NCBI GenBank assembly: GCA_949128115.1
Contig: OX421965.1
Span: forward strand, 5,385,253-5,449,252
Direction of reading: 5' to 3'
From: Anaspis maculata
Taxonomy: Eukaryota; Arthropoda; Insecta; Coleoptera; Scraptiidae
DNA length: 64,000 bases
Numbering within the stretch: the stretch's first letter is position 1; every line of letters begins with the position of its first letter. The position numbers were made by a program, and so were the translations under genes. Shown here piece after piece: positions 46,265 to 57,785 of this stretch. The notes below the pieces were generated by a model. It saw nothing but the letters and a program-made list of their open reading frames with translations. It was not told the DNA's origin and ran no database searches.

Positions 46265-46331
46265 GCATATAATGGTTATAATCCACTCGGGTGTTTTACG
46301 ACACCCTCCGTGGATTATAACTATCATATGC
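46265..46331. other. Hairpin with 22-bp arms
   Basis: GCATATAATGGTTATAATCC is matched by an inverted copy ending at 46331, with an inner TCGGGTGT/ACACCCTCC pairing. This is a strong, nearly perfect cruciform candidate. Confidence 0.75.
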
Positions 46332-46599
46332 TCGTTGAATAATAGACTATTATCTGATCCTCATTTGTAAACACGAACTTATCAAGTGACTATATTCACC
46401 TTGGAAACACCTCGTAACTGGCTAGCCAGTTATAGACGTCACAGTTCTTAGTTCTTCACGTTAGTTCTTTTGCCTGAAAACTAGTGCTGAAAAACGATCA
46501 GAAATGCACAAAAATTTTGTTGAATCACTTTATTAGAATTGATAAGGTATCAATCATTATAAATTATTATTAACATTTGAAAACTCTGTTTTATTACTA

Positions 46600-46850
46600 T
46601 CATAGATATTGACCATATAGAATTTGCACTGAACCTCGCAGACAGCTGGTTTAAATAAGCCAGAAGGACGTCTTCAGTCACACTCGTTACCTCGCTTCTT
46701 TGCTGCCACTTCTTGAAGTCTTCGTATTCTCGCTCGTACCGCGCAGAGGATTTCTGCGGCAACAAATTCGCCACAACTGCGGTAGCTTCGTTTCGTATGG
46801 CTTCAGGTATGACGCTCATTTCACTTTCGGTATTTCTGTGACTTTTTATT
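46600..46850 (-). pseudogene. Crypton-like tyrosine recombinase, N-terminal domain fragment
   Basis: The minus-strand frame reads IPEAIRNEATAVVANLLPQK, SSARYEREYEDFKKW, then VTEDVLLAYLNQLSARFSAN and SIWSI. This is the SAM-like core-binding domain of Crypton/KIAA1958-like tyrosine recombinases, which join DNA through a tyrosine. The frame decays after this and the catalytic domain is missing. It faces the related scrap at 45475-45597 across a hairpin. Confidence 0.75.
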
Positions 46851-47009
46851 TTGCAAAAATAATAAACAATAAAATAAACGACATGCGCCGTTGTCATTGT
46901 CATGATTTCAAAGGTAACGAAAATTTTTTAAAAAAATGAAAGAACGCAGGATATTTCTATTTCATGAGTTTTCGGCTTATTTACAAATGAAAAACAAATA
47001 ACATATTAT

Positions 47010-47122
47010 ACAAGACACGCCAGGTAACCGTTTTTACTGGCTTTAGGATGTGACAGGCTCGTCTAACGGCTCGCCGGTCATCCTCATCCTATCACCAGTA
47101 AAAACTGTTTCACCTGGCTTGT
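47010..47122. other. Imperfect foldback, ~110 bp
   Basis: CCAGGTAACCGTTTTTACTGG at 47020-47040 pairs with CCAGTAAAAACTGTTTCACC at 47095-47114, extended by AGGATG/CATCCT on the inside. Confidence 0.75.
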
Positions 47123-47145
47123 AATGTAAAATACTATATCGAACC

Positions 47146-47209
47146 GACAACAAAAAGGCCGCTTCTTCCTATAGTGCTTTTTGCGCTATAGGAATGGACT
47201 GTTGTTGTT
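47146..47209. other. Hairpin CCTATAGTGC/GCGCTATAGG
   Basis: A 10-bp stem (one wobble) around TTTTT at 47168-47192, with a further ACAACA/TGTTGT pairing outside. No coding role seen. Confidence 0.6.
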
Positions 47210-47354
47210 TATATACACGAAAACTATTTCCTATTCTTGTTGATTGAACAAATCTTCAATCAAAACTAAGGCCCTGGTCACAGGAGCCAAAAATTCAAAA
47301 TGTCACAACCCCAAAATAGAAATAACTCCCAACAAAACTCAAATTCATCAAATA

Positions 47355-48848
47355 CAGTGCTCAACAATTGAAGTGGAACACCTGAAAATTTTGGTCAAAT
47401 TAAAATGGTCGTATTTTATCAAGAAAAATCTGAATTGCAATGAGCTTTTTCTCTTGGACAGCTTATGTCTTAGACTACAGCATGATATAATTCTTTCTTG
47501 TTACAAGCTTTTCATATTATTTATACAGGGTGTAGTAGTGAGGTACTGCAAAAAATGTAAAGTTTGCAGCCCTCCCGATCCGCGAAAACATTTTTTTGAA
47601 TTTTTCCAACTCGTACTGGGGAAACATTGAGCCCATACCTCGGAAGGGTTTTTTGGGTTTTCGTTTATCTTTGTTAATTACAGGGTGATCTCAAAAAAGT
47701 GATATTTTAGACTTTCAATGGTAACTTCTGTCATTGTTGTCCGATTTTAAACTTCTTTGGCTCATATTGAAGCTGAAACTTCAGGCGAGAACGGTGTGAG
47801 GTCAAAACTTACTGAAGACAACAATTCAATACAAGGGGACGTATCAAAAGTGACCCAAATGCAAAACAGCTTCCGACTTTTCGTTTAATAACAGATAAAA
47901 ACAAATTAAAACGTGTCTTCAAAAGGTCCGCTAATTCGGATCATTTTGTTCTGTATTCAACTTTAGTTGTCCAAGAAATGTCCGTGGTAGAACCGAAACT
48001 TGACTGCGTGTTTTCGCGAAAAAATCGCATCCCTTATTTACCTGTAGGCGGCCGTAGCCCAAGTTACAAAACTCAGAACTGGCAGGTATACGTGTTTTAT
48101 TGTCAAGGAGAATTTTTGGCATTGTTGTGAATTTTGTAACTTGGGTTACGGTCGCCTTCAGGTAAATAAGAGATGCGATTTTTTCGCGAAAACACGCAGT
48201 CAAGTTTTGATCCTACCACGGAAATTTCTTAGACAACTAAAGCGAGAAGCAGATCAAAATGGTCCAAATTAGCGGATCTTCTGAGGACAAGTTTCAATTT
48301 GTTTTTGTCTTTCATCAAACAGATACTCGGAAGCTGTTTCGCATTCGGGTCACTTCTGATACGTCTCCTTATATTGAATTATTGTTTTCAATAAGTTTTG
48401 ACCTCACAACGTTCTCGCCCGAAGTATCAGCTTCAATATGAGCTAAAGATGTTCAAAATCTGATAACAATGAAAGAAGTTATCAATGAAAGTCCAAACTA
48501 TCACTTTTTTGAGATCACCCTGTAATTAACACAGCTAGACAAAAACCCAAAAAACCGTTTCGAGGTATGGGCTCAATGTTTTCCCAGAACGAGTTGAAAA
48601 CATTCAAAAAATTTTTTTCGCGGATCGGGAGAGGTGCAAACTTTACATTTTTTGCAGTACCTCACTACTACACCCTGTATAAATAATATGACAAGCTTGC
48701 AACAAGAAAGAATTCTATCATGCTGTAGTCTAAGACATTAGCTGTTCAGAAGAAAAAGCTCATTGCAATTCGGTTTTTTCTTAAGAAAATACGACCATTT
48801 TAATTTGATCAAAATTTCCAGGTGTTCCACTTCAATTGTTGAGCACTG
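47355..48848. mobile_element. 1.5-kb TA-flanked foldback element (Tc1/mariner group)
   Basis: It starts CAGTGCTCAACAATTGAAGT and ends with its reverse complement, flanked by TA (47353-47354, 48849-48850). The arms are about 720 bp each, around a loop of about 50 bp near 48075-48125; arm identity is high. Internal landmarks are TATACAGGGTGTAGTAGTG and CAGGGTGATCTCAAAAAAGT. There is no transposase. CAGTGCT... ends at TA sites are typical of Tc1-group elements. Confidence 0.92.
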
Positions 48849-48850
48849 TA

Positions 48851-49070
48851 AAAACCTATCGTACTCTAGCGTAGCTTCAATACATGGAGGTTAGAGAGAA
48901 GGAGACTGAACGACATTGGTTTCTGTCATAAAAAATGGCACTATTTTATGTCGCAAAAATGCAGTTCAAAAATTATACACTATGTCGCTGGAATCTGGGG
49001 ACGGCTTACAGGAAACTGTAATTTTGCTCAAAAGATAGAACTCTGTAATTATTCATGGTTTAGATCTGAG
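48851..49070. other. Spacer between two palindromes
   Basis: Nothing recognised. Confidence 0.35.
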
Positions 49071-49951
49071 CAGGGATCACGCGAGATACGCAACTGGATT
49101 GTTTATTGGATTCCGACTGGCCACGCCCACCCACCTGTTAAAGTAGTGTTTGCGATCGTTTATAGATGGCGCCACTGGCGCTACGACCGCGAAATTTGAA
49201 AAATTAGGTGGATAAATTTAGCCGAATATTGTGGGAAATTCAGCCCGATTCAGTTCGTGAAATGTTGGCTAGCAATCATGTTCATAAGCAAGTTCCTATA
49301 ATGCAGAGTCCTTTGTTTTAGGCGGCTGCAATTATATTTTGCTCATCAACAAATTAGTATAGCCAACATTTTACAAACATAATAGAGCTGAATATTCTAC
49401 GTTCGTATTTTTCTACATTTTTGAAAAATATAATATTGCAATACTTGTCCAAAACATTGAAAAAGACAAGAGGTAAAATACACGTAGAATGTAAAATGAC
49501 TTGGTAGTGAATACAATATTTCAAACTTGAGATTGTAGTACTTTTGTATTTTTTAAGAAAACTGAAATAATTACGTTACAGTGCATTTACAATAGAAACG
49601 CCATGTCATACAAGTACTTCAAGAAGTAGTATTGATTGTACATGACAATACATAATACAATAAAATACATAGGAAGATATGGTGAATTCTGCAAATTTTT
49701 TTGGCTCTTTGGCCATTAGGCCTCTTCCAAATTACAAACAGAACAGTAACAAAATTCTCGATTCTATTTCTAACGGACGTGGAGACGGTGAGAGGAGAAA
49801 TTTCTATGGCAGTAACTCTCTGATGAGGATCAGGATGACGAATAGCTCCCACGTAACAGTCATCACTTGATTTTTGGCTGGTAAGGACAGGGACGCCAAA
49901 AAGGAGTTCCGCTGAAGTAAGCCAGGGTGTTTCAGAGGGAGGAAAACCATG

Positions 49952-50242
49952 CAGTAGGAGTTGCTGTTATGTCAATCAGCCCAGGAAGGTTTGGAGCTGG
50001 TCAAGAGAAGTGGTGGAAATCCTCATGGAAATCAACAATATCAAACCAGTGCTCTTCTAGCTGCTCTGTCAGGTGAACTGCCTGAAAGGAAGAAAAAAAC
50101 TGATTTAGCTTGTTTTTTTGTGTCTGGATCAGTATTTTCAAGCATTTTCGAAAGTCTTCAACATGCTGTATCATTTGACAATACAGAAAATATAAATCAT
50201 GGTTTAAGTGCGGAAGATTTATTGGACCCCTTTCTGCAGTAG
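49952..50242 (+). other. Unidentified decayed ORF in the left palindrome arm
   Basis: A 93-codon frame (from 49961) reads LLAALSGELPERKKKTDLAC and LLDPFLQ at the end. Its mirror at 52370-52620 is broken in several places. No family is recognised. Confidence 0.3.
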
Positions 50243-50292
50243 GTATAACAACCTAATTAAGAGAGTGTTTTGGTCCATATTGCGCATCATGA

Positions 50293-50499
50293 TTGTCAAA
50301 GCTGGTTTCAAAATGCACAGTCGACGAAATGGGACCTGAGCTCTCGCGATATGGACGCGAATTACCCTCAGCCGAATTTCGGTTGGTTAAACCCCTTATT
50401 GAGAAGAGGGTCCAATCTACTATTCGTATACCTCTCGGTATACCTACTAATCCCATTCACGATCACGATGTGAATTCAGTACCTAATGCTACTTTTTGA
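50293..50499 (+). other. Unidentified conserved-looking ORF, left arm
   Basis: The frame reads VDEMGPELSRYGRELPSAEF and RIPLGIPTNPIHDHDVNSVP. The mirrored part at 52100-52320 keeps LGIPTN..HDHDVNSVPNAT with a changed upstream frame. It may be an exon of an unknown element protein. Confidence 0.3.
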
Positions 50500-50678
50500 G
50501 CTGATCGTGAGCTCTTGCGTGGAGGGATGCGATAGCCGCAACCTATTTTTCTGGAAGTCCAGTAAAAGTTGTGTTAGAGGAAACCTGATACAATAAAATA
50601 CCTTATCTCTCAAGATCGCACAATCAGTTCAAAAAATGAGGTACTGAATTCACATGTGAATGGGATATAATGTGCTTT

Positions 50679-50918
50679 TTATGTAGGACCAAAGTACTTA
50701 CTAAATTCTTCGTCATCTTCATGCCTGAACTGTATGGTAGGCATTGAGTCCTTTTTGAAGTCGGCTTTCCAATGGAGTAGCAAGATATTGGCTCCCCACA
50801 AAATATATAGGGCACAGTGTTGAGCATCCACGGGCAAAAGGAAGGCCATTCTCTCATCGCGCTCGTCTAAAATTAGGTATTTCATGAACTGTCCAAACCC
50901 ACATGATGTGAACTGCAA
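50679..50918 (-). other. Unidentified ORF pair at the inner arms
   Basis: Minus frame QFMKYLILDERDERMAFLLP, VDAQHCALYILWGANILLL. The mirror copy 51667-51879 (plus) reads the same protein with a 12-base duplication (CALDCALYILWGAN). The frame being kept in both arms hints at a once-coding segment. No family is recognised. Confidence 0.35.
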
Positions 50919-53527
50919 CTCACCTCAGGATATATAAGGACCAATCCGAACAGTTTGGAGACAGCTTGTCTGATGCAAACATTGAGGCTCATCTTTTATC
51001 GATGGCGTTATTATTGCACTTTTTGACACTTTAAAACTTTGGAATTTTGATTCACAGAAACTGACGCATTGTTATTGGTCGTTATTAGTTACCTACTGTT
51101 GCCACATCGATAAAACAGGCCGTTCAATCCCCGCTTTGAAGATTCCTAGTAAAAAAAAGCAACAGCTCCATCTATAAACGATCGCAAGCAGCTTCCTGGC
51201 ACCGGACAAAATTTCCCGGCCAGTTGCATGGGCCCGGATCTGAGGCCCGCCTCATAAAACTACAAACGGCATGACACATTACATACAAATGACAAATTAC
51301 AAATGTATAACCTTGACGACAAATTGTTGCAGTAATGGGTAACCAAGACCAGGCCCATGCAACTGGCCGGGAAATTTTGTCCGGTGCCAGGAAGCTGCTT
51401 GCGATCGTTTATAGATGGAGCATTGGAGCTGTTGCTTTTTTGACTAGGAATCTTTAAAGCGGAGATTGAACGGCCTGTTTTATCGATGTGGCAACAGTAG
51501 GTAACTAATAACGACCAATAACAATGCGTCAGTTTCTGTGAATCAAAATTTCAAAGTGTCAAAAACTGCAATAATAACGCCGTCGATAAAAGATTAGCCT
51601 CAATGTTTGCATCAGACGAGCAGCCTCCAAAGTGTTCGGATTGGTCCTTAGATATCCTGAGGTGAGTTGCAGTTCACATATTGTGGGTTTGGACAGTTTA
51701 TGAAATACCTAATTTTAGACGAGTGCGATGAGAGAATGGCCCTCCCTTTGCCCGTGGATGCTCAACGCTGTGCCCTCGACTGTGCCCTATATATTTTGTG
51801 GGGAGCTAACATCTTTCCACTCCATTGGAAAGCCCACTTCAAAAAAGGACTCAATGCCTACCATAGAGCTCAGGCATGAAGTTGACGAAGAATTTAGTAA
51901 GTACTCAAGTCCCACATAAAAAGCACATTATATCCCATTCACATGTGAATTCAGTAACCTCATTTTTTTCAACTGATCCTGCGATCTTAAGAGACAATGT
52001 ATTTGATTGTATCAGGTTTCCTCCAACACATCTTTTACTGGACTTCCAGTAAAATGGGTTGCGGCTATCGCATCCCTCCACGTAAGAGCTCACGATCAGC
52101 TCAAAAAGTGGCATTTGGTACTGAATTTACATCGTGATCGTGAACAAGATTAGTAGGTATACCGAGAGGTATACGAATAGTAAATTTGACCATCTTCTCA
52201 ATAGGGTTCAACTAACCGAAATTCGGCTGAGGGTAATTCGCGTCCATATTGCGAGTCCTCAGGTCCCATTTCGTCGACTGTGCATTTTGAAACCAAGCTT
52301 TTGACAATCATGATGCGCAATATGGACCAAAACACCCTCAGAGAAAAATTAGGCTGTTACCTACTGCAGAAAGGGGTGCAATGAGTCTTCGACTTGGACC
52401 ATGATTTATATTTTCTGTATTGTCAAATGATACAGCATGTTGATGACTTTACAAAATTCTTGAAAATACTAATCCAGACACAAAGAACAGAGCTAAATCA
52501 GTTTTTTCCTTTCAGGCAGTTCACCTGGCAGAGCAGCTGGAAGAGCACTGGCTTGATATTGTTGGTTTCCACCACTTCTCTTGTCCAGCTCCAAACCTTC
52601 CTGGGCTGATCGACAAAACAGCAACTCCTACTGCATGGTTTTTCTCCTTCTGAAACACCCTGGCCTACTTCAGCGAAACTCCTTTTTGGCGTCCCTGTCC
52701 TAATCAGCCAAAAATCAAGTGATGGCTGTTATGCGGGAGCTATTCGTCATCCTGATCTTCACAAAAGAGTTACTGCCATAGAAATTTCTCTTCTTACCGC
52801 CTCCACGTCCGTTAGAAATAGAATCGAGAACTTTGTTACTGTTCCGTTTGTAATTTGGAAGAGGCCTAATGGCCAAATAGCCAGAAAACTTTTGGAGAAT
52901 TCACCATACCTTCCTATGTATTGTATTGTAATGTATTGTACAATCAATACTACTTATTGAAGTACTTGTATGACATGACGTTTCTATTTCTTGTGAATGT
53001 ACTGTAACGTAATTGTTTCAGTTTTCTTTTTAAAAAATACAAAAGTACTACCATCTCAAGTTCAAAATATTGTATTCATTACCAAGTGCTGCAGCTGTTC
53101 ATTTTACATTCTACGTGTATTTTACCTTCTGTTTTTTTCAATGTTTTTGGCAAGTATTGCAATATTATATTTCTCAAAAATGTAGAAAAATACGAACATA
53201 GAATATTCAGCCCTATTCTGTTTGTGAAATGTTGGCTTTACCAATTTGTTGATGAGCAAAATATAATTGCAGCCGCCTAAAACAAAGGACTCTGCAGTAA
53301 GAACTTGCTTATGAACATGATTGCTATAGCCAACATTTCACGAACAGTATCGGGCTGAATTTCCCACAATATTCGGCAAAATCTATCCTCCTGATTTTTC
53401 AAATTTCGCGGTTGTAGCGCCAGTGGCGCCATCTATAAACGATCGCAAACACTACTTTAACAAGTGGGTGGGCGTGGCCAGTCGGAATCCAATAAACAAT
53501 CCAGTTGCGTATCTCGCGTGATCCCTG

Positions 53528-53859
53528 ACCAAGACTACACACTTGTAAATTGTCGTTTGAACTTTCATGAAACGGCCTGATGATGCTTTTATGCCATGCT
53601 CTCTGCATGGACTTTTATGTGAACGAGGTGTAACGGAAACGATCATATATTTGTATTTTTTCTAAGAAACATCGATACATAATTATACCAAAAGGAAAAG
53701 GTAATGGTAGAACCATTTGAAAATATCTACTATCGATATGGCAAGCATGTAAATCCAATTTTGCCACGAATTTTGCACGAAAACCAATACTCTGATGGGA
53801 GGGAAATTTGCATCGAATTTCTTCGTCCGTAATAAGCATTGGTCGATGTTCAGTTGCGT
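53528..53859. other. Intergenic
   Basis: Nothing recognised. Confidence 0.3.
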
Positions 53860-53862
53860 TTA

Positions 53863-54539
53863 TGTCTTCGATCGTGGGTATCTGTCAATGAGCAGGTGAG
53901 GTGAAACATGGCTGTCAATGGGGCTTCGCTTGTCTGCAGGCTGTCTGAGCACGATCTTCTCAGCTCCAGTCTCATTCGTTTTCCTTATCTTTGATGGAAC
54001 CTCCACCTCCCTTTGGTCAAACGGTTCATGCTGTTTAAAAAAGTGGTGAGAACTACATTCTCCTTCCATTTTGGAATGCTCCTCCTAATCACCTGGAAGA
54101 CTGTTCCATCCGAAAGCTCTGTTGTGAAACAGATACCGTTCAATGTCATCATCTCTAAAATGTAGTTCGCAACAGGGATCACCTTTATAAACCTTTTCTC
54201 TCGATGTCAGGGGTCTACCTTGCCTCCTGATGGCATTCCTCCATTCACAAGCCATTTCGTCCTTCAACAAGGCAAAACGTTAAACAGATACTATTATAAT
54301 AAGAATAAATATATCCTAGAGGAACCAAGAGAGTCGGATCGGAACCCCACGTATAGTAGGTACTAAGTTTATACAGTTGAACTTACTGCGTGAGGTCGGA
54401 ACATGCTCCGGCATTTTTGGCCACTTTTCCTCAACCGGGCCTTCTCATTTTCATTGGAGCTTGTGCACCCTGGCGCACAGCAAGACACGGTGAAGGAATA
54501 AAGAAAGAATTTACCTGCTCCTAGTTTTGTTACTGTCAT
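53863..54539 (-). pseudogene. THAP-domain gene fragment, two exons, frameshifted
   Basis: Exon 1 (54539-54387, 51 codons) starts MTVTKLGAGKFF and carries CCAPGCTSSNE, the first zinc cysteines. It ends at GCA/GTAAGT in phase 0. After a 125-bp intron with a TTGTTGAAG acceptor, exon 2 (from 54261) gives DEMACEWRNAIRRQGRPLTS and CCELHFRDDDIE, the Trp and the Cys-His pair of the THAP C2CH zinc finger. A small indel near 54130 moves the continuation (FTTELSDGTVF, WKENVVLTTF, the place of the AVPTIF box) to another frame; the original frame resumes near 54069 (SSHHFFKQHEP) to a stop at about 53860. THAP domains bind DNA in host regulators and in P-element transposases. No transposase core is seen. 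Confidence 0.75.
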
Positions 54540-54699
54540 CACAAGCAAATTGAATCAGTCACTTTGACAAATAATGACTAATTCCAAAATTTGCCACACG
54601 AGCGCAAGCAACAGTGGACGGCTCCCGGAATTTTCACGACATAAAAGTAGCACACATTTGAATGCCTCGATCAGTCTCCTTACCTGTAACCTCCATGCT
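54540..54699. other. Spacer
   Basis: Nothing recognised. Confidence 0.3.
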
Positions 54700-54775
54700 T
54701 CAATAAATACAATGTTTCCAAGCAACGACTTGGCCATAGTCCTTGACGTTGTAGATAAACTCAAGTTAAGAGACT
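54700..54775 (+). pseudogene. LINE ORF1 scrap
   Basis: FPSNDLAIVLDVVDKLKLRD matches FPKKEFAIVLDVVDNLKLGE of the I-like LINE ORF1 near 10524-10590. The similarity ends soon after. It is a short remnant of a related element. Confidence 0.75.
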
Positions 54776-54894
54776 ATACGTTGTTTCAGATTGATTGCTA
54801 TCTCAGTAGGCATTGGGAGTATATGGTGAAAGTCGCTTTAGCTTTGTCTAGTTCTAAAACGTTTACTGTTGTTACACAGAAAATTACCCAATAA

Positions 54895-55370
54895 CAACAC
54901 ACAGTTTCTCCGGCTGGGACTCGTCTTTATTAATAATTTTCTCTCTTCGCTTCACAATACTTTCTCTTTTCACTTTCCGCATTTTCTTCTAAATCTTCGT
55001 GGTCTACCTTCTTGGTTAGGGGTTTGTTTACCTTGATGACGTGAAGGCCTACGTGATCTCTAGAGAAATCTAGAAGAAGGGGAAAAAAAGAGATAGTGAT
55101 AACAATTTTCTTCTTGGTAGCCATCTTACCATCCTAAGGAGTAGAAACGCTTTTCCAAGCCCAAGTACGGCAATTCGACATTTTCTCCGTTTCTCTCGTC
55201 GTCTGTGCTGGTGTGTAGTGCTCCACGTCTTCCGCGAAGACCAGCACTAATTCTTGAGGCAAGAAAGATTGTTCGTCCACCCACGTTTACGAAGCCCGCC
55301 AACATCAAGGGTATGTCCCATGCCGCTCTGTGTGTTGTTCCCCCTAATTTTTGTCCCTCCATATTTTGTT
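54895..55370 (-). other. Possible decayed gene with splice-like signals
   Basis: The minus strand holds an open stretch ending in ELPYLGLEKRFYSLG at a GGATG/GTAAGA donor-like site (about 55132). A strong pyrimidine tract with acceptor CCCCTTCTTCTAG follows near 55070, then NKPLTKKVDHEDLEENAESE to a stop near 54930. The pieces could be exons of one gene, but no family is recognised and frames are uncertain. Confidence 0.25.
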
Positions 55371-56471
55371 AGGCTTCTGGTTTTACCCTGGGGCCTATAT
55401 TGCTAGCAATTGTGACCCACATTTCGAAGACTCGGCCACATCGACAACATCAGGTAGCCGAGCCAGGAAGTCGAGTCCCCAGGTTTGGATTTGGTTCGTT
55501 GTCGTCCGCCACACGAACCCAAACTCTTCCACAATAGACAGCCGGGCTGGTGTCTTGTTTTCTCGCGACGGCAAGGAGTCCAAATCCACCACGACCACCT
55601 GAGGCTGACTCCTCCAACACCGGTAGCGCCCACAGCCACGTTCCATCTCCGCCAACGCCGACACCATCTACGTAGCGACCCAGTGGACGGCAAGGGGCAC
55701 CAGCTTGCATCGGAGGCGTGAGTTTTCCCCCGAATGCAACGGACGTTGCGGTGGTGTTGTTCCATGTTATTTGGTTGCGTGTTAATCGTCGTATCTAGGT
55801 TAATTGAGCTCAATTAGTTTAGGCCCTACGACCCGCTTTATTAACTCACCTGACACCTTGACATCGGCGTCAAACCACCCCACTACCACAGCTCCTGGGT
55901 TATTCGACCAGGGGAAAATTGCACGAGTAACCTCAGCGTCAAAAATTAGCGGTCCCCCCTGCAGTCTTATGTTGTTGTTTCACACACAACGGCATAATAG
56001 TATCCATTCGATTCGTATTGTTGAATACCTACAAACTATTGGCGAATAATACACCCTTCCAACAAAGCGTCTGTGGTTCTGTTACTTACTGCTTTCTTTT
56101 TGGTATAGTCACATTACCCCTTCACCCCAATCACTGTCTTGCTGGGTCTAGTGTGACTGTCAAGGCCAACGAACAGCTGATTGGTCTGGCCGCCACCAGC
56201 AGGATGAGCCGAAGCTAACACTGTTTTAGTCCCAAGTTAGTGTGACATGTCAATCAAAATCAGCTGGGAAGTTTTTCACTGTCGTCCAAACTGTCATGTT
56301 TCTGTCCACCTGGGATAGCTTTTGGAAAGAAAATCGTAATAAGCAGCTATCAACGCAAGTTTCACGTGTTACTTATACAGTTACTGTTGTTACGTTATAC
56401 CCAAGGAGGTTATAATTATAGCAGGAGGGAACATGAGCTCAAAAAAAGTGAAGCCGTGTGACGTCACGTTC
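55371..56471. other. GC-rich unassigned stretch
   Basis: 55350-55730 is GC- and CpG-rich with ORFs open on both strands at once, for example 55485-55721 plus, ending at GGC/GTGAGT, and 55403-55813 minus. That pattern usually reflects composition, not genes. 55800-56470 shows nothing. Confidence 0.3.
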
Positions 56472-56561
56472 TGAGTATGCAACCCGTAAGTTATGAACCA
56501 CACGAAGGCACACGACCACGAGTCACAGAGGTCCATCCCACAGAATCATGAATCTGTCACT

Positions 56562-56587
56562 ACGAATAGCGTAGTGACAGAATCAGT
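56562..56587. other. Hairpin CTGTCACTACG/GCGTAGTGACAG
   Basis: An 11-bp stem with a 4-5-base loop, just inside the left inverted end of the 2.9-kb element. Confidence 0.6.
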
Positions 56588-56699
56588 CAGTTTTTGTGTT
56601 TGTGTTTTTCGTTTGCCAATTTCTCATTTTCATAATGGCGGAATCAGTCGCTTTCATGGCTTTTGGATGCCGAGACCACCAGCGGTCACCGCTCGGAAA

Positions 56700-57197
56700 C
56701 AAATTTTTCGAGCAGAAAAAGCAGAAGGGCATAGCGTAGCAGAAATGGAAAGCAGAACAGAAGAAACAGAGACGAACAGAAGCAGGTGCAGATAAACAAG
56801 ATACAAGACTCTAGATATGCCAAACCAAAAATACAAAGAGCTACAAGGCAAAGTGCCTAGATGCACGCTTAATCCAAACGTGAAGGCTGGAAGCAGCGAT
56901 TTGCAAGGTTGTGGTGTGGTGATGGGGTACAGACGAGTAGCTACTGGAAGCTACCAGGGTATATCGTGTTGTGGAAGGGAGTGAGACGATGGAGCACATA
57001 TGGAGCACTTTAGGTCATGTCAGGAATCGCTGGAGGAGGGCAGAACTCTGAGGCAATTGTTGGGAGAGGACGAAAAGGGGCTGAAATGGATGACACAGAT
57101 TGAAAGAAAACAGAAGAGGTTCAACACTGATGATGACAAGATGTGGCAGTCAAATTTTGTTTTATATTTATCAACATCCTTCTATTTCGCGGCGTAG
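56700..57197 (+). pseudogene. LINE ORF2 C-terminal scrap
   Basis: Shifting frames read RFARLWCGDGVQTSSYWKLP, VVEGSETMEHIWS, and QLLGEDEKGLKWMTQIERKQ with a stop at 57197. The ETMEHIWS and LLGEDEKG..WM..IE patterns are those at the end of LINE ORF2 proteins often annotated as endonuclease-reverse transcriptase in insects. Several frameshifts and no RT core. Confidence 0.6.
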
Positions 57198-57785
57198 TGT
57201 GGATAATACAAATAAAAATGTAACATTCTCATAAAATATCAACAATAAAACTCAGTTCTTTCTCGACATTATCAAATTTTTCTTGATGTATGAACTTCTC
57301 ATCGTCTCTTGTCTTCAGCGAGCGTTCTTCCTTTATTCCAGCTCAGTCAATTTTCTGTTACTATTGCGTTGCGTCCCATGCTTCTTTTTGTCTTCCCTGA
57401 TTTCTTATCCCTGTCATTCTCGCTTATCGTTCTACTGGTCTATCCTCGTTCATGCTCTCTAGGCGTCCTCAGCAACTCAGTTGTCTCTTATCTACAAATT
57501 TTGTTGCAGGCTTCATCTTAGCTCTTTTCTTACTCGGGGTTACGAATTGTGTCTCCTCAGTATTTTTTTTACTCTGCAGGTGCATACTTCATTCCCGTTG
57601 CTTCACGCTCTGCATTCTCTTAGGTAAGACCTCCGTGTCTCACCTGTGAGTCATCAGTCAGTAGGTACTGATCTGAAAATTGTTTTATACTTTCAGCTTG
57701 GTCTTCTTTGTTACTTCTTTTTGATATATTAGTGTCTTAGTAGTACATATTACTGGTGGTATACTTGTACAGACTTTTTATAGCA
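57198..57785. other. Intergenic, T-rich
   Basis: No assignable gene. Two plus ORFs of 65-70 codons are hydrophobic because of T-rich composition. Confidence 0.3.

Larger units (their letters stand above)
49071..53527. repeat. 4.5-kb palindrome with 2.2-kb arms
   Basis: The left arm 49071-51235 and the right arm 51352-53527 are reverse complements over nearly their whole length, with a 116-bp spacer. Both outer ends start CAGGGATCACGCGAGATACG. Scattered differences, mostly small, separate the arms. The outer flanks do not show a matching 8-bp duplication (GATCTGAG left, ACCAAGAC right). The CAGGGATC end would suit a hAT-type element, but no transposase is seen. It could also be an inverted duplication of a 2.2-kb repeat. 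GCGATCGTTTATAGATGG occurs both near the outer ends and near the centre of each arm. Confidence 0.9.

Noticed and set aside
49071..53527. hAT transposon call for the large palindrome
   Set aside because: The CAGGGATC ends fit, but there is no 8-bp duplication and no transposase, so it is listed only as a palindrome.
53985..54182. Separate gene starting at 54182
   Set aside because: It is the shifted continuation of the THAP domain, not an independent gene.
55403..55813. Long overlapping ORFs on both strands in GC-rich sequence
   Set aside because: Open on several frames at once, repetitive Arg/Trp/Pro composition; most likely a composition effect.
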